From the NCBI GenBank assembly GCA_934661135.1, contig CAKUJA010000051.1, positions 1 through 16,417 of the forward strand: a stretch of DNA of 16,417 bases, read 5' to 3'. The translations under genes and the position numbers were made by a program. Of this stretch, positions 1 to 7,084 are shown in pieces; position 1 is the first letter of the stretch, and every line of letters begins with the position of its first letter. Origin of the DNA: an uncultured Oscillospiraceae bacterium (GTDB lineage: Bacteria > Bacillota > Clostridia > Oscillospirales > Oscillospiraceae). Below the pieces are notes generated by a model that saw only the letters and a program-made list of their open reading frames with translations, ran no database searches and was not told where the DNA came from.

Positions 1-43
1 AGTCAAGGAACAGCTGCCGGTTTTCTCTAAATCAACCGCTTCT

Positions 44-1066
44 TTATCCAGCTCTGCGTTCCTGCCCCAGCAGGCGCATAGCTTCTTCCATTTCTATGGT
101 CTTGTATTCTTTCGCTTGCCCCGTCTGATACGCAGCGGCAGAGCCATCCATGCAGAATGCTTCTGCGTCACGGATATGTACCATACGGTCACATTCCTCA
201 AGATAGAGATAAATTCTGCCGCTTATGTCCATATAATATCCACGCCCGTCGGCAACATTCTGGTGATTGATCCGGACAAAATGCGCGTCAGACAATGCAA
301 TGAGCCGTTTCCGCTGCAAATCGTTTGGTTCACCCAGCTTTCTTGCCGTAAACCTCTGCGTATAAGAAAACTGTTCTGTTTTCGTTTGCAGGAGTTTCGC
401 TATGCGGCCGACCAGGTCTTCTACCTCGTCCAGCCGGACATATTCTCCCGGCTGGTGTGCGTGGTAATAACCTGTGCTGAGGTTGACCGCGGCAAGATTC
501 AAATGCGGTGCCAGAATGGAAATGTCGCTGAAGCTCCCGAACGCTGTCTGAAAGCCAAACCCGTTGATATACTGCTCAAACTGCTCATTCATGCAATTAT
601 AAAACACTGCGTCGTTGCTGCCCATGCGATCCAGCTCCACGATATAATTGACGTCCGGTTTGATTCCGGACTTCGTAAATGCGCGTGCACCGTGACCGCC
701 GGGTTCCTCATCCTCACAGAACAGGACGTGACAATGACAGCTCTGGATCAGACGCAGGATCATATACACGCCCGCCCGGTCATCGCCGCCAATTCCCTGC
801 GGTGACATCATGACCGCGCCGTCTGCGGAATAGCAGATCGTCTCCGGCAGGGCGCGATGAACCGTGTCCAGATGTGCAACCAGTAAAACAGGTGTGCTTC
901 CTTCTGCATACAGAAATCCTTTTTGTTTCTGCACCGTGTACTCACTTGTAATCAGTTCCGCTTCCAATGCCTGCTTGAGACGTTCCTGAGAAAGCTGAAA
1001 GATCTGTTCAAACTCCAACACCGCAAACTGTGTTTGCGTTAGGGATTGTTCATATAATTTACGCAT
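44..1066 (-). CDS. M20/M28/M42-like zinc aminopeptidase-type protein
   Basis: This 340-residue protein has the metal-site pattern of co-catalytic zinc peptidases: HLDTVH at residues 65-70, GGDDRAG at 93-99, EDEEPGGHGA at 118-127 and ELDR at 144-147. A late histidine region, YYHAHQPGEYV, lies at about 201-210. These would supply the first His/Asp ligand pair, the bridging Asp, the catalytic Glu pair and the last His. In known families such enzymes cleave N-terminal residues or dipeptides in the cytoplasm, but the substrate here is unknown. Residues from about 225 to the end form an extra C-terminal region of unknown role. There is no signal peptide. GGAGG lies 7 nt before the ATG, and the start overlaps the preceding gene by 8 nt, so it belongs to the same operon. 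Bases 1-43 hold no complete gene. A second minus-strand frame is open from about base 80 to the window edge but shows no ATG, so the next gene may begin here. Confidence 0.85.
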   Translation of the reverse strand: MRKLYEQSLTQTQFAVLEFEQIFQLSQERLKQALEAELITSEYTVQKQKGFLYAEGSTPVLLVAHLDTVHRALPETICYSADGAVMMSPQGIGGDDRAGVYMILRLIQSCHCHVLFCEDEEPGGHGARAFTKSGIKPDVNYIVELDRMGSNDAVFYNCMNEQFEQYINGFGFQTAFGSFSDISILAPHLNLAAVNLSTGYYHAHQPGEYVRLDEVEDLVGRIAKLLQTKTEQFSYTQRFTARKLGEPNDLQRKRLIALSDAHFVRINHQNVADGRGYYMDISGRIYLYLEECDRMVHIRDAEAFCMDGSAAAYQTGQAKEYKTIEMEEAMRLLGQERRAG

Positions 1067-2477
1067 ATTGTTCCTCCAATTCTATTTGTATATAGCGGCT
1101 TCTCTCACAAAAAAGGATGCCGTGCAGGGCGTTACAGACGGCACATGCCGAGCAGGTACGGCAATTTGCAAGCTCTGCTTCTTCACAGGATGGACAAAGT
1201 TGACTTTTCCGCCTGCGCCGATCAATCACCGACCGCAGAACTTCTCTTGGTGTCAGCACCCCACAGCAGCTACAGAGCTGCATACAATCTGCGCAGTAAA
1301 ATCCATTGCTGCCTACATAATTTCCGCTGCTCTTTGAAACGACATGCCCACACGCCTTGCAGACGCAGAGCTCTTCACATTCTCCGCATCGCGTCGAATT
1401 GCGTATTTCATGGGCTTGACCGCAGCCGACACAGCGTGAGACACTTCCGATTTCCAGATGTCCATAGCCTTCGTAGCCTTTCATCAGCGACAGTGCCGCA
1501 TATCCATTTTCATAATCCTTGTAATGTAGCGCACCTCGTGCCGTCGTCCAATAGGTACGGATCTCTGACAGTGTTGTATTCGTCTTCCAGAGATTCGGCA
1601 GGCTAAGGCATCTTGCGATCACACTTTGCACCATGCTTCGGTAGAGCTTTCGCACATCATCGTCATTCTGCGGATATAGTCTTGATTGCAGCAGCACACC
1701 GTCCCGATAGCAGAAGATCTGACGTGTCAACCGCCGTGCACGATAAAAGTGCACCTTGATCTCATCATCGACTGTAAAGAATACCATGCTCACGCCGTCG
1801 CCCATATAGGACTGGCAGCCGGCCCGCCATCCGCCGTCAGCTAAACAGTGACAGGAATGCCATGCGTTTTTCTTCGCTGACATCTCCAGAAAGTCGCACG
1901 GATGGACGGACAATACGCCGGTCTTGCTGATCCGCACCGGATTGAGCGCGTCAGCCAGCCGCGCGAAAACCGCATTGTAGGGCTTGACCCGCGCAGTATG
2001 CAGCGTCTCGCCGTGTCCAAGCTTCCGCTCCGCTTCATATTGGTCGATGCCGAATTTTGCGCACAGCCGGTTGATGATGCGGCTTGCCTTCATACCAACG
2101 TCGCACTTGATATGTCCGCGATTCCGGATCACCGGCAGCCGGGATTCGTCCGGAACAGTCGCATAGTCTGCTGTTGCAGCGTCCAGCGCGTCGCGGAATT
2201 CTTCCAGCCGTGCGCCGGTCACCCCTGCTTCCTCCGCAAGCGCCAGCATTTCAAATTTTGTTTCGTCCACGCAGGCCCGGTCAAGCTGCCGCTGCTCAGA
2301 CAGATCGAACACAACGGCCAATTCTTCTTCCCGCCAGTTCGGGTGGCGGCGCAACAGCTCCAGAAGTGGTGTTTTCTGCTGCCGCCACTGATTGAGGTTT
2401 GCCTGCACGCCGTCCGGCGTAAAGGCCAGCCTGTATTGATACATGACGTTGTAAAACGCCTCTGTGATATGATCCAT
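1059..2477 (-). CDS. Cysteine-rich zinc-ribbon protein of mobile elements, function unknown
   Basis: This 472-residue protein has two visible parts. Residues about 120-300 hold a conserved-looking core: VHPCDFLEMS (191-200), WHSCHCLADGG (206-216), CQSYM (221-225) and RQIFCYRDG (252-260), then QSRLYPQND (264-272). The last 125 residues carry a series of cysteine pairs: 349/352, 364/367, 371/373/376, 395/398, 402/405, 428/431 and 439/442/445/448. These suggest four or so zinc ribbons, probably for nucleic-acid or protein binding. I do not recognise a named family. The core resembles proteins I associate with phages and conjugative elements that sit beside PcfJ. An AAAGGA sequence lies about 10 nt upstream of the ATG. 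It follows pcfJ with a 56-bp gap holding a strong hairpin, and it overlaps the peptidase gene by 8 nt. Confidence 0.85.
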   Translation of the reverse strand: MDHITEAFYNVMYQYRLAFTPDGVQANLNQWRQQKTPLLELLRRHPNWREEELAVVFDLSEQRQLDRACVDETKFEMLALAEEAGVTGARLEEFRDALDAATADYATVPDESRLPVIRNRGHIKCDVGMKASRIINRLCAKFGIDQYEAERKLGHGETLHTARVKPYNAVFARLADALNPVRISKTGVLSVHPCDFLEMSAKKNAWHSCHCLADGGWRAGCQSYMGDGVSMVFFTVDDEIKVHFYRARRLTRQIFCYRDGVLLQSRLYPQNDDDVRKLYRSMVQSVIARCLSLPNLWKTNTTLSEIRTYWTTARGALHYKDYENGYAALSLMKGYEGYGHLEIGSVSRCVGCGQAHEIRNSTRCGECEELCVCKACGHVVSKSSGNYVGSNGFYCADCMQLCSCCGVLTPREVLRSVIDRRRRKSQLCPSCEEAELANCRTCSACAVCNALHGILFCERSRYIQIELEEQYA

Positions 2478-2496
2478 GTTTTCAGTCCTTTCTATG

Positions 2497-2526
2497 GGAG
2501 TGGAAGCGCTGCCGCGCTCCCACTCC
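2497..2526. terminator. Strong hairpin between pcfJ and the zinc-ribbon gene
   Basis: A 7-bp stem GGAGTGG/CCACTCC is extended, after one A-C mismatch, by AGCGC/GCGCT around a TGCC tetraloop. On the plus strand it is followed by GTTTTTG, so by shape it is an intrinsic terminator for plus-strand (antisense) transcription. On the minus, coding strand it lacks a following T-run and may act as an RNA stability or processing element. No plus-strand gene needs a terminator here. Confidence 0.5.
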
Positions 2527-2533
2527 GTTTTTG

Positions 2534-4675
2534 TTATGCCGCTTCCATCAGATCCTCTGTCAGCACATCCACAAGCAGACGACCTGCAAGGTCGCCCGTG
2601 TGAATCGTGACCTGATCATTCCGCAGCTGCACCAGTTCTTTGATGCGCAGTTCATGGCTGTCAGCAGCAAGCTGCTTGTCTTTCTGCGTCAGCTGCTTGG
2701 CAAGCTGCTTTTGCCAGATCTTCAGGAATGTGCGCACCTCTCCAATATCACCGTTCTGGCGGTTATACTGGGTGCGGACCTGCCGAACCGTGCCGCCTGG
2801 CTCTGCCTCTACGGTATAATAGGGGGTGTCCGGTTCGGCTGTCTTTCTCAGAAACAGCAGATAACTCTCCCTGCGCTCCATACGCTCCCAGTAGACATCA
2901 CTGTTGGCAATGCAGTGGCAGAGCTTCCGGCTGTCCATGAAAATATCTTCCAGCTTATCTGGAACCTGAATCTGGAACTGTTTTCCTGTAAACGCAAACT
3001 TTTCCCGGATCGCCTGCAAATTCTGTTCTATATGCGGATATGTCTGAAGGAGTTCTCCGGCACGAAGGGTCAACTGCATTTCCTCTCCGCGGGCGGCCAA
3101 TTCGTCATGCCGCTGCTGAAGTTTGCGTACACGATACACGATGGGGTCGTTTGTGTCATAACCGAAACGGAACGCCATGGAAAGGTAGTCCCGCCACAGT
3201 TCAATGACACGTTCGCTGCTCAAATTCAGTTCCTGCATCTGCCTGTTCAGGTAATGCTGGATCTGCCCATAGCGCATCCGGTCTGCAATAAATTGCAGCT
3301 GCTGCGGGTCAATATGCTCTTTGCACATCCACTGGATCGCAAAATCCGGAATCGGCGTTCCTGCCTGTTTTTCAAATTGCAGCCACTCCAGGAACGCACG
3401 CCCGCCCTGATTCTTCCGCAGCCGTGCAAGCTCCAGCCGATTCAGGCCAAGTTTGGGCGCAAGCCCTTTTTGTGCAGGTGCTCTCTGGAAAATCCGTTCC
3501 ATGCCGTAGTAATCCTGTGTGCATTCCGCCGCAAGCCGGAACAGACCGGCTTTTGCCAGCTGCTCCAAATTCGGCATCTTTTTCAGTACGACAAGATATT
3601 TTTCCGGGTCTGTCTTCATGTTTGCATGAATCAGTTCCGGGAGACCAGTCCGCTGCAAGCAGGTTTTGGCAAGGTACGGGATCGTTTTCCCATACACGCG
3701 TCCGCTTTCATCCCGATAGTATCCCACACTGCAGTTGCAGCCTTTGATCCAACGCGATGCGCGTTGCTTATAAACACCCCAGTAAAATGCCTGCACCGGT
3801 TTTGCGTCCGCGTCAAAGATCGCACGGCGGAGTTCGTGGTAAAACACCTTGACATTTCGGTATGTTTCCTTACTGTAAGAACGCTCCGCCCAGAACTCTC
3901 TGACCACAAAGCCGCCGGGATAGGGCTGCATCAGATACAGGATATTTCGCCCTGTGCGCAGCCGGCCCATCTTGCCGAAGGATTTGAACTGCACCGTTCT
4001 TCTGCATCTGAGGCATCTGGCAACCGCATTGTGCTTCGGCTTCCGAATCGGAACCTCGCGGTCACAGTAGCTGCAATAGCCGGTTTTGGCACCGCCGCGC
4101 CGGTATTGATAGAACATATAATTCTGCTCAACGCCGACCTTACTGACCCATCTGTCCCAGTCCTTTGGAAGCGGAGGTACAAGCGCCATTGCCGCATCCC
4201 ACGGATCGGTTTCTTTCTTGTGCCGGGCCAGAAGCTGCTTTTCCCGAATCCCTTCCTGAAACTCCCGGATCGACCCGATCGCCTCCCATTTGGAATGCAG
4301 ATATTGACCGATCACAGCAGAATCACGGGATGAGATCTGCGCGTCATAGATGCCAAATCCCTGCTGCGGTAAATTGCGGAGCATCGCGGTACGCCACTTC
4401 TTTTCCATAAAGCTGTATGTCAGGAAATCCTGCGCATCATAGTCAAGAAACAGCTCATACACTGGCTTTCTGCCGCCGGCAGCCAGATTTTTTGTCAGAT
4501 AGATTGCGACCTTCAGAATCCGATCAAACCGCTTGCATCTGGCGTAGTACTCGTGTTCATAGCGCAGTTCTTTTCGGAAATAACCGCTCTCTATCATCGG
4601 TTCGTTTTCCGCCTGCTTCAGCATCGCGGTCGTTGCCCGCAGAACAGGCAATTTTTCTAATTCTTTTCGCTTCAT
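2534..4675 (-). CDS. pcfJ: PcfJ-like protein
   Basis: The product is 713 residues from the chosen start. The C-terminal third matches the PcfJ family named after enterococcal plasmid pCF10. It has KLCHCIANSD at about 584-593, YWERMERRESYLLFLRK, a PYYTVEAEPGG strand pair, and RQVRTQYNRQNG at about 631-642. A zinc-ribbon-like pair, CSYC (201-204) and CLRC (221-224), sits mid-protein. PcfJ proteins occur with conjugation and replication genes of Gram-positive elements, but their biochemistry is not established. An ATG at 4723 would extend the protein by 16 residues into the upstream gene. I prefer 4675 because AGGCGG lies 9 nt before it and the upstream gene stops 4 nt before it, which suits coupled translation. 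Confidence 0.9.
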   Translation of the reverse strand: MKRKELEKLPVLRATTAMLKQAENEPMIESGYFRKELRYEHEYYARCKRFDRILKVAIYLTKNLAAGGRKPVYELFLDYDAQDFLTYSFMEKKWRTAMLRNLPQQGFGIYDAQISSRDSAVIGQYLHSKWEAIGSIREFQEGIREKQLLARHKKETDPWDAAMALVPPLPKDWDRWVSKVGVEQNYMFYQYRRGGAKTGYCSYCDREVPIRKPKHNAVARCLRCRRTVQFKSFGKMGRLRTGRNILYLMQPYPGGFVVREFWAERSYSKETYRNVKVFYHELRRAIFDADAKPVQAFYWGVYKQRASRWIKGCNCSVGYYRDESGRVYGKTIPYLAKTCLQRTGLPELIHANMKTDPEKYLVVLKKMPNLEQLAKAGLFRLAAECTQDYYGMERIFQRAPAQKGLAPKLGLNRLELARLRKNQGGRAFLEWLQFEKQAGTPIPDFAIQWMCKEHIDPQQLQFIADRMRYGQIQHYLNRQMQELNLSSERVIELWRDYLSMAFRFGYDTNDPIVYRVRKLQQRHDELAARGEEMQLTLRAGELLQTYPHIEQNLQAIREKFAFTGKQFQIQVPDKLEDIFMDSRKLCHCIANSDVYWERMERRESYLLFLRKTAEPDTPYYTVEAEPGGTVRQVRTQYNRQNGDIGEVRTFLKIWQKQLAKQLTQKDKQLAADSHELRIKELVQLRNDQVTIHTGDLAGRLLVDVLTEDLMEAA

Positions 4676-4679
4676 TCGT

Positions 4680-5222
4680 TTATACCGCCTCACATTCTTC
4701 AAAATTGTCATCATACCAGACATCCGGCAGACGCTCCTTGCCGTCGATCACGCACAGCGAAAGATGCTCGATCTTCGGCCCGTTCACAGCTTCTCTGGCA
4801 AATGCCAGAATATCTCCAAGCTTGCCCTTTGCGCGCGGGTGCTTGCCGCGCACGACGGCGTAGCCATTCCATGCCTGCGCACGTTCTCTTTTGACATCAC
4901 AGCCATCTGGCATCTGCGGATGGTCTGCCATATACGCAAGCGCATGCAGAAAAAACTCCTGTGGCTCCAGCTTTCGGAGTACCCAGAGCTGTGTGCAGGA
5001 GATTCTGGAATCTACTGCATCCTCATCCAGATCGCCGCACGGACGAACCAGATAGTATTCCGAGCTCTGAAAATCCCCATAATAGCGCAGGCAGTCCATC
5101 GGGTTTGCTGCGCAGTGGAAACCGTTTGCCTGACAATTTGCCTGTTCCGTTACATTCAAGCCCATCTTTAGCTGATAGCCGAGGCAGATCATGCCCGGCT
5201 CCATGCCCTTGTAAGCAATCAT
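4680..5222 (-). CDS. DUF7666-like small protein
   Basis: This 180-residue cytoplasmic protein opens with MIAYKGMEPGMICLGYQ and continues with ANGFHCAANPMDCLRYYG at residues about 32-49. This 'AYKGF..m.CrGfqy ... GFHaCenPldcl.yY' pattern recurs in phage and mobile-element proteins (DUF7666), whose function is unknown. The rest of the protein resembles nothing I know. Its ATG overlaps the stop of the pcfK-like gene by 4 nt (ATGA), and pcfJ starts 4 nt after its stop, so the three genes are probably translationally coupled. The family assignment comes from memory of the motif, not a search. Confidence 0.8.
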   Translation of the reverse strand: MIAYKGMEPGMICLGYQLKMGLNVTEQANCQANGFHCAANPMDCLRYYGDFQSSEYYLVRPCGDLDEDAVDSRISCTQLWVLRKLEPQEFFLHALAYMADHPQMPDGCDVKRERAQAWNGYAVVRGKHPRAKGKLGDILAFAREAVNGPKIEHLSLCVIDGKERLPDVWYDDNFEECEAV

Positions 5223-6085
5223 CCGGCCATGCCTCCCATCAGATCAAACATAGAAAACTGTTCTTCATCAGGCGATTTCTCCAGCTGCGGCATTTGAATG
5301 ACCTGCTCCGGTTTTGCAGTCTTTGTCTCAGCTTTTGTCTTCTCCTTTTTGGGCTGACGCTTGGATTTGACTGGCGCACCCGGATACGGTTTTGGAACAA
5401 ACGGTTCCTCCTTGATCTCATCCTCTTCGGCGTTTGCATCCCGGAAATATTTCTCTGCCCAGTCATAACAGGTATCCTCCGGCACATCGCCGCCGTAAAT
5501 GCCGTTTGGCTGCGGCTCCATGCCGTTATCCTTCATTTCCGCAAGCAGATATTCCCGCGCTTTCCGGTTGATGAATTGCAGACAATGTGCCATACTCTTG
5601 CGCGGGTGCATGACCATCCGCGCGAACGCTGGATCACTGAGACAGAGCGTCTGCACATACTCGGAAACACACTCCTTGAGGTTCCGCCGCGTCAGCCGCT
5701 CGGTTTCTTTTTTCATGCGTTCCATTGATGTTTTGACCAGCTCCGTCTCGCTCATCTGCTCAATTTTTGCAAGCGCATCCTGTTCAGCGGCACGTTTTTC
5801 CTCCTGCTGCCGCTCCCATTCTGCTTTCCGTTTGGCTTCTGCTTCCTCGTGCCGACGGCGCCTTTCTGTTTCCGCCGCCGCAGGATTTTCCTGCTCTGCT
5901 TCCGTTTTGGCAACCGGCTCCGCCACAGGCTCCTTGCTCGTCACTTCCGCAGCGGCGGCAGCTTTTTTCTGCTCGTGCTGCTGGATCAGCTTTGCCTGCA
6001 AGCTCTGTATTTCGGCCGCTTTGGAAGCGTGTCCGTCCAATTCTGTCTGCTGGTTTTCCAGATCAAGCTCTGAAAATACGCCCAT
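5219..6085 (-). CDS. pcfK: PcfK-like protein with charged coiled coil and possible clamp-binding tail
   Basis: The product is 288 residues. Residues 72-133 are a highly charged Glu/Arg/Lys helix, probably a coiled coil. Residues 134-215 match the PcfK pattern: ECVSEYVQTLCLSDPAFA, then the PRKSMAHCLQFI block and a CYDWAEKYF segment near 206-214. A low-complexity Lys/Glu/Pro tail ends in QFSMFDLMGG. QFSMF fits the QL(S/D)LF-type beta-clamp-binding pentapeptide, which would link the protein to the replisome (inference). I chose the ATG at 6085 because AAGGAG lies 7-8 nt upstream. The frame stays open to 6190, but that stretch crosses a hairpin and lacks a ribosome site. It precedes the DUF7666-like gene with a 4-nt overlap. 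pcfK and pcfJ are also neighbours on pCF10-type elements. Confidence 0.85.
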   Translation of the reverse strand: MGVFSELDLENQQTELDGHASKAAEIQSLQAKLIQQHEQKKAAAAAEVTSKEPVAEPVAKTEAEQENPAAAETERRRRHEEAEAKRKAEWERQQEEKRAAEQDALAKIEQMSETELVKTSMERMKKETERLTRRNLKECVSEYVQTLCLSDPAFARMVMHPRKSMAHCLQFINRKAREYLLAEMKDNGMEPQPNGIYGGDVPEDTCYDWAEKYFRDANAEEDEIKEEPFVPKPYPGAPVKSKRQPKKEKTKAETKTAKPEQVIQMPQLEKSPDEEQFSMFDLMGGMAG

Positions 6086-6108
6086 GATAAAGCTCCTTTC
6101 TGATAGAA

Positions 6109-6138
6109 AATGGGCGCAGCGATCCTGCTGCGCCCATT
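6109..6138 (-). terminator. Intergenic GC-rich hairpin upstream of pcfK
   Basis: An 11-bp perfect stem, AATGGGCGCAG with CTGCGCCCATT, encloses an 8-nt loop. On the minus strand it is followed by TTTTCTAT and then by the pcfK ribosome site. It may be a weak terminator that trims downstream expression, or an mRNA-stabilising hairpin. It lies in the only sizeable gap between the 6145-6387 gene and pcfK. Confidence 0.55.
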
Positions 6139-6144
6139 CATGTG

Positions 6145-6387
6145 TTATACCCGATAGATCAGCGTGCTGAATGCGTCGAAGCAGTAGCACACGAATCCCG
6201 GATATTCTGCGGTCTTTCGTTTGATTTTCCTCTGGATCTCAGCGGCGTCGCGTTCGCTGACGCTGTCCGCGCCCTCCCAGAGCATTGCCGTAAAGCTGGC
6301 GCCGTCCTGCACTTCGCGGACGTGCGCACCAAGGCTGCGGCAAAATGTGCTTAGGTTTTCCATCGCATTATTCTCTTTCTGCGGCAT
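6145..6387 (-). CDS. Small conserved-type protein, unknown function
   Basis: This 80-residue soluble protein runs from MPQKENNAMENLSTF to STLIYRV. No motif that I recognise, no signal peptide and no membrane segment are visible. An internal ATG at 6363 (MENLSTF) is an alternative start and would give 72 residues. I keep 6387 because it begins 3 nt after the previous stop, which favours coupling. Neither start has a strong Shine-Dalgarno sequence. It sits in a run of three small genes between the primase and pcfK, so a role in element maintenance is possible but unproven. Confidence 0.65.
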   Translation of the reverse strand: MPQKENNAMENLSTFCRSLGAHVREVQDGASFTAMLWEGADSVSERDAAEIQRKIKRKTAEYPGFVCYCFDAFSTLIYRV

Positions 6388-6390
6388 ACT

Positions 6391-6825
6391 TCAATACATG
6401 AGTTTGGTTTTCCATGACGGGGTCGCCAGTAATTCCGCCGCCCGCTTTTCGGCAAGTTCTGCAATATCCAGGAATTCACACACTTTGCTGGTAAGGATCA
6501 ACGCGCTACCAACGACGTAACGCATCTTTTCGTTTCCTGCCTCCAAGATAATGACGGCATCATCCTCTGCAACACACTGCTGCAGTTTTTCAAGGAATCT
6601 GTCAAATGCGGTTTCCTCTAAGTCGTCATCCTCATCCGTATCCCGTATTCCCGCAATACCGCCATAGCAGCCAAAGCCGAACATCGTGCTGCCTCCGTCA
6701 TCGCGCTTTTCCCATACTTCGATCGTATCCTCAGAGCCATACACCTGTTCCATGAGCGAACGAAATTTCGTCTCGTCTTTTACATGGAAGTAATTTGTCC
6801 GAATCGTGCAGCAATAGTTTGCCAT
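6391..6825 (-). CDS. Conserved mobile-element protein of unknown function (MANYC... family)
   Basis: The product is 144 residues from MANYCCTIRTNYFHVKD. I have a recollection of similar proteins on clostridial conjugative elements, with the same opening, a GFGCYGGI block (about residues 50-57) and the AVIILEAGNEKMRYVVGSA segment (about 91-109). No function is known to me. The acidic stretch RDTDEDDDLEE at about 61-71 is notable and could mimic DNA or bind a basic partner, but that is speculation. An ATG three codons upstream (6834) exists. I chose 6825 because GGAG lies 8 nt before it. It is a soluble protein, packed between two other small genes with gaps of 3-15 nt. Confidence 0.85.
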   Translation of the reverse strand: MANYCCTIRTNYFHVKDETKFRSLMEQVYGSEDTIEVWEKRDDGGSTMFGFGCYGGIAGIRDTDEDDDLEETAFDRFLEKLQQCVAEDDAVIILEAGNEKMRYVVGSALILTSKVCEFLDIAELAEKRAAELLATPSWKTKLMY

Positions 6826-6840
6826 AGTACACACTCCAAT

Positions 6841-7071
6841 CTATATTTTTGTGCTGACCGCTTTCGGCTTGACCTGAATCGTGATCTCGTCAGAACGCAG
6901 AATGACATGGTCGATCTTCGCTTCAAGCACCCCCGGCATCGCCGTTTCCGGTATCTCATATAAGCAGCGGAAGCGGCCGATGACCTTCCTGTCCGTTTTC
7001 ACGACCACTGGAACCTCGTCGCTGAGGACGCCGATCTGATTTGCAAAATCCAGAACTGTAATTTTTCTCAT
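6841..7071 (-). CDS. Small protein of unknown function
   Basis: This 76-residue protein starts MRKITVLDFANQIG. It has alternating hydrophobic beta-like stretches (VPVVVKTD, IGRFRCLY, IDHVILRSDEITIQV) and a basic end. It has no recognisable motif or membrane segment. AAAGGAAA lies about 6 nt before the ATG. It begins 13 bp after the primase stop and ends 15 bp before the next start, so it is clearly in the operon. The predicted compact beta fold could suit a small nucleic-acid or regulatory protein, but nothing in the sequence decides this. Confidence 0.75.
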   Translation of the reverse strand: MRKITVLDFANQIGVLSDEVPVVVKTDRKVIGRFRCLYEIPETAMPGVLEAKIDHVILRSDEITIQVKPKAVSTKI

Positions 7072-7084
7072 ATGCTGTTTCCTT

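Noticed and set aside
2531..4333. Plus-strand open frame of 600 codons antisense to pcfJ
   Set aside because: It is a shadow of the PcfJ gene. The translation has no recognisable domain, is Leu/Pro/Arg/His-skewed, and lacks a ribosome site, while the minus frame has clear family motifs.
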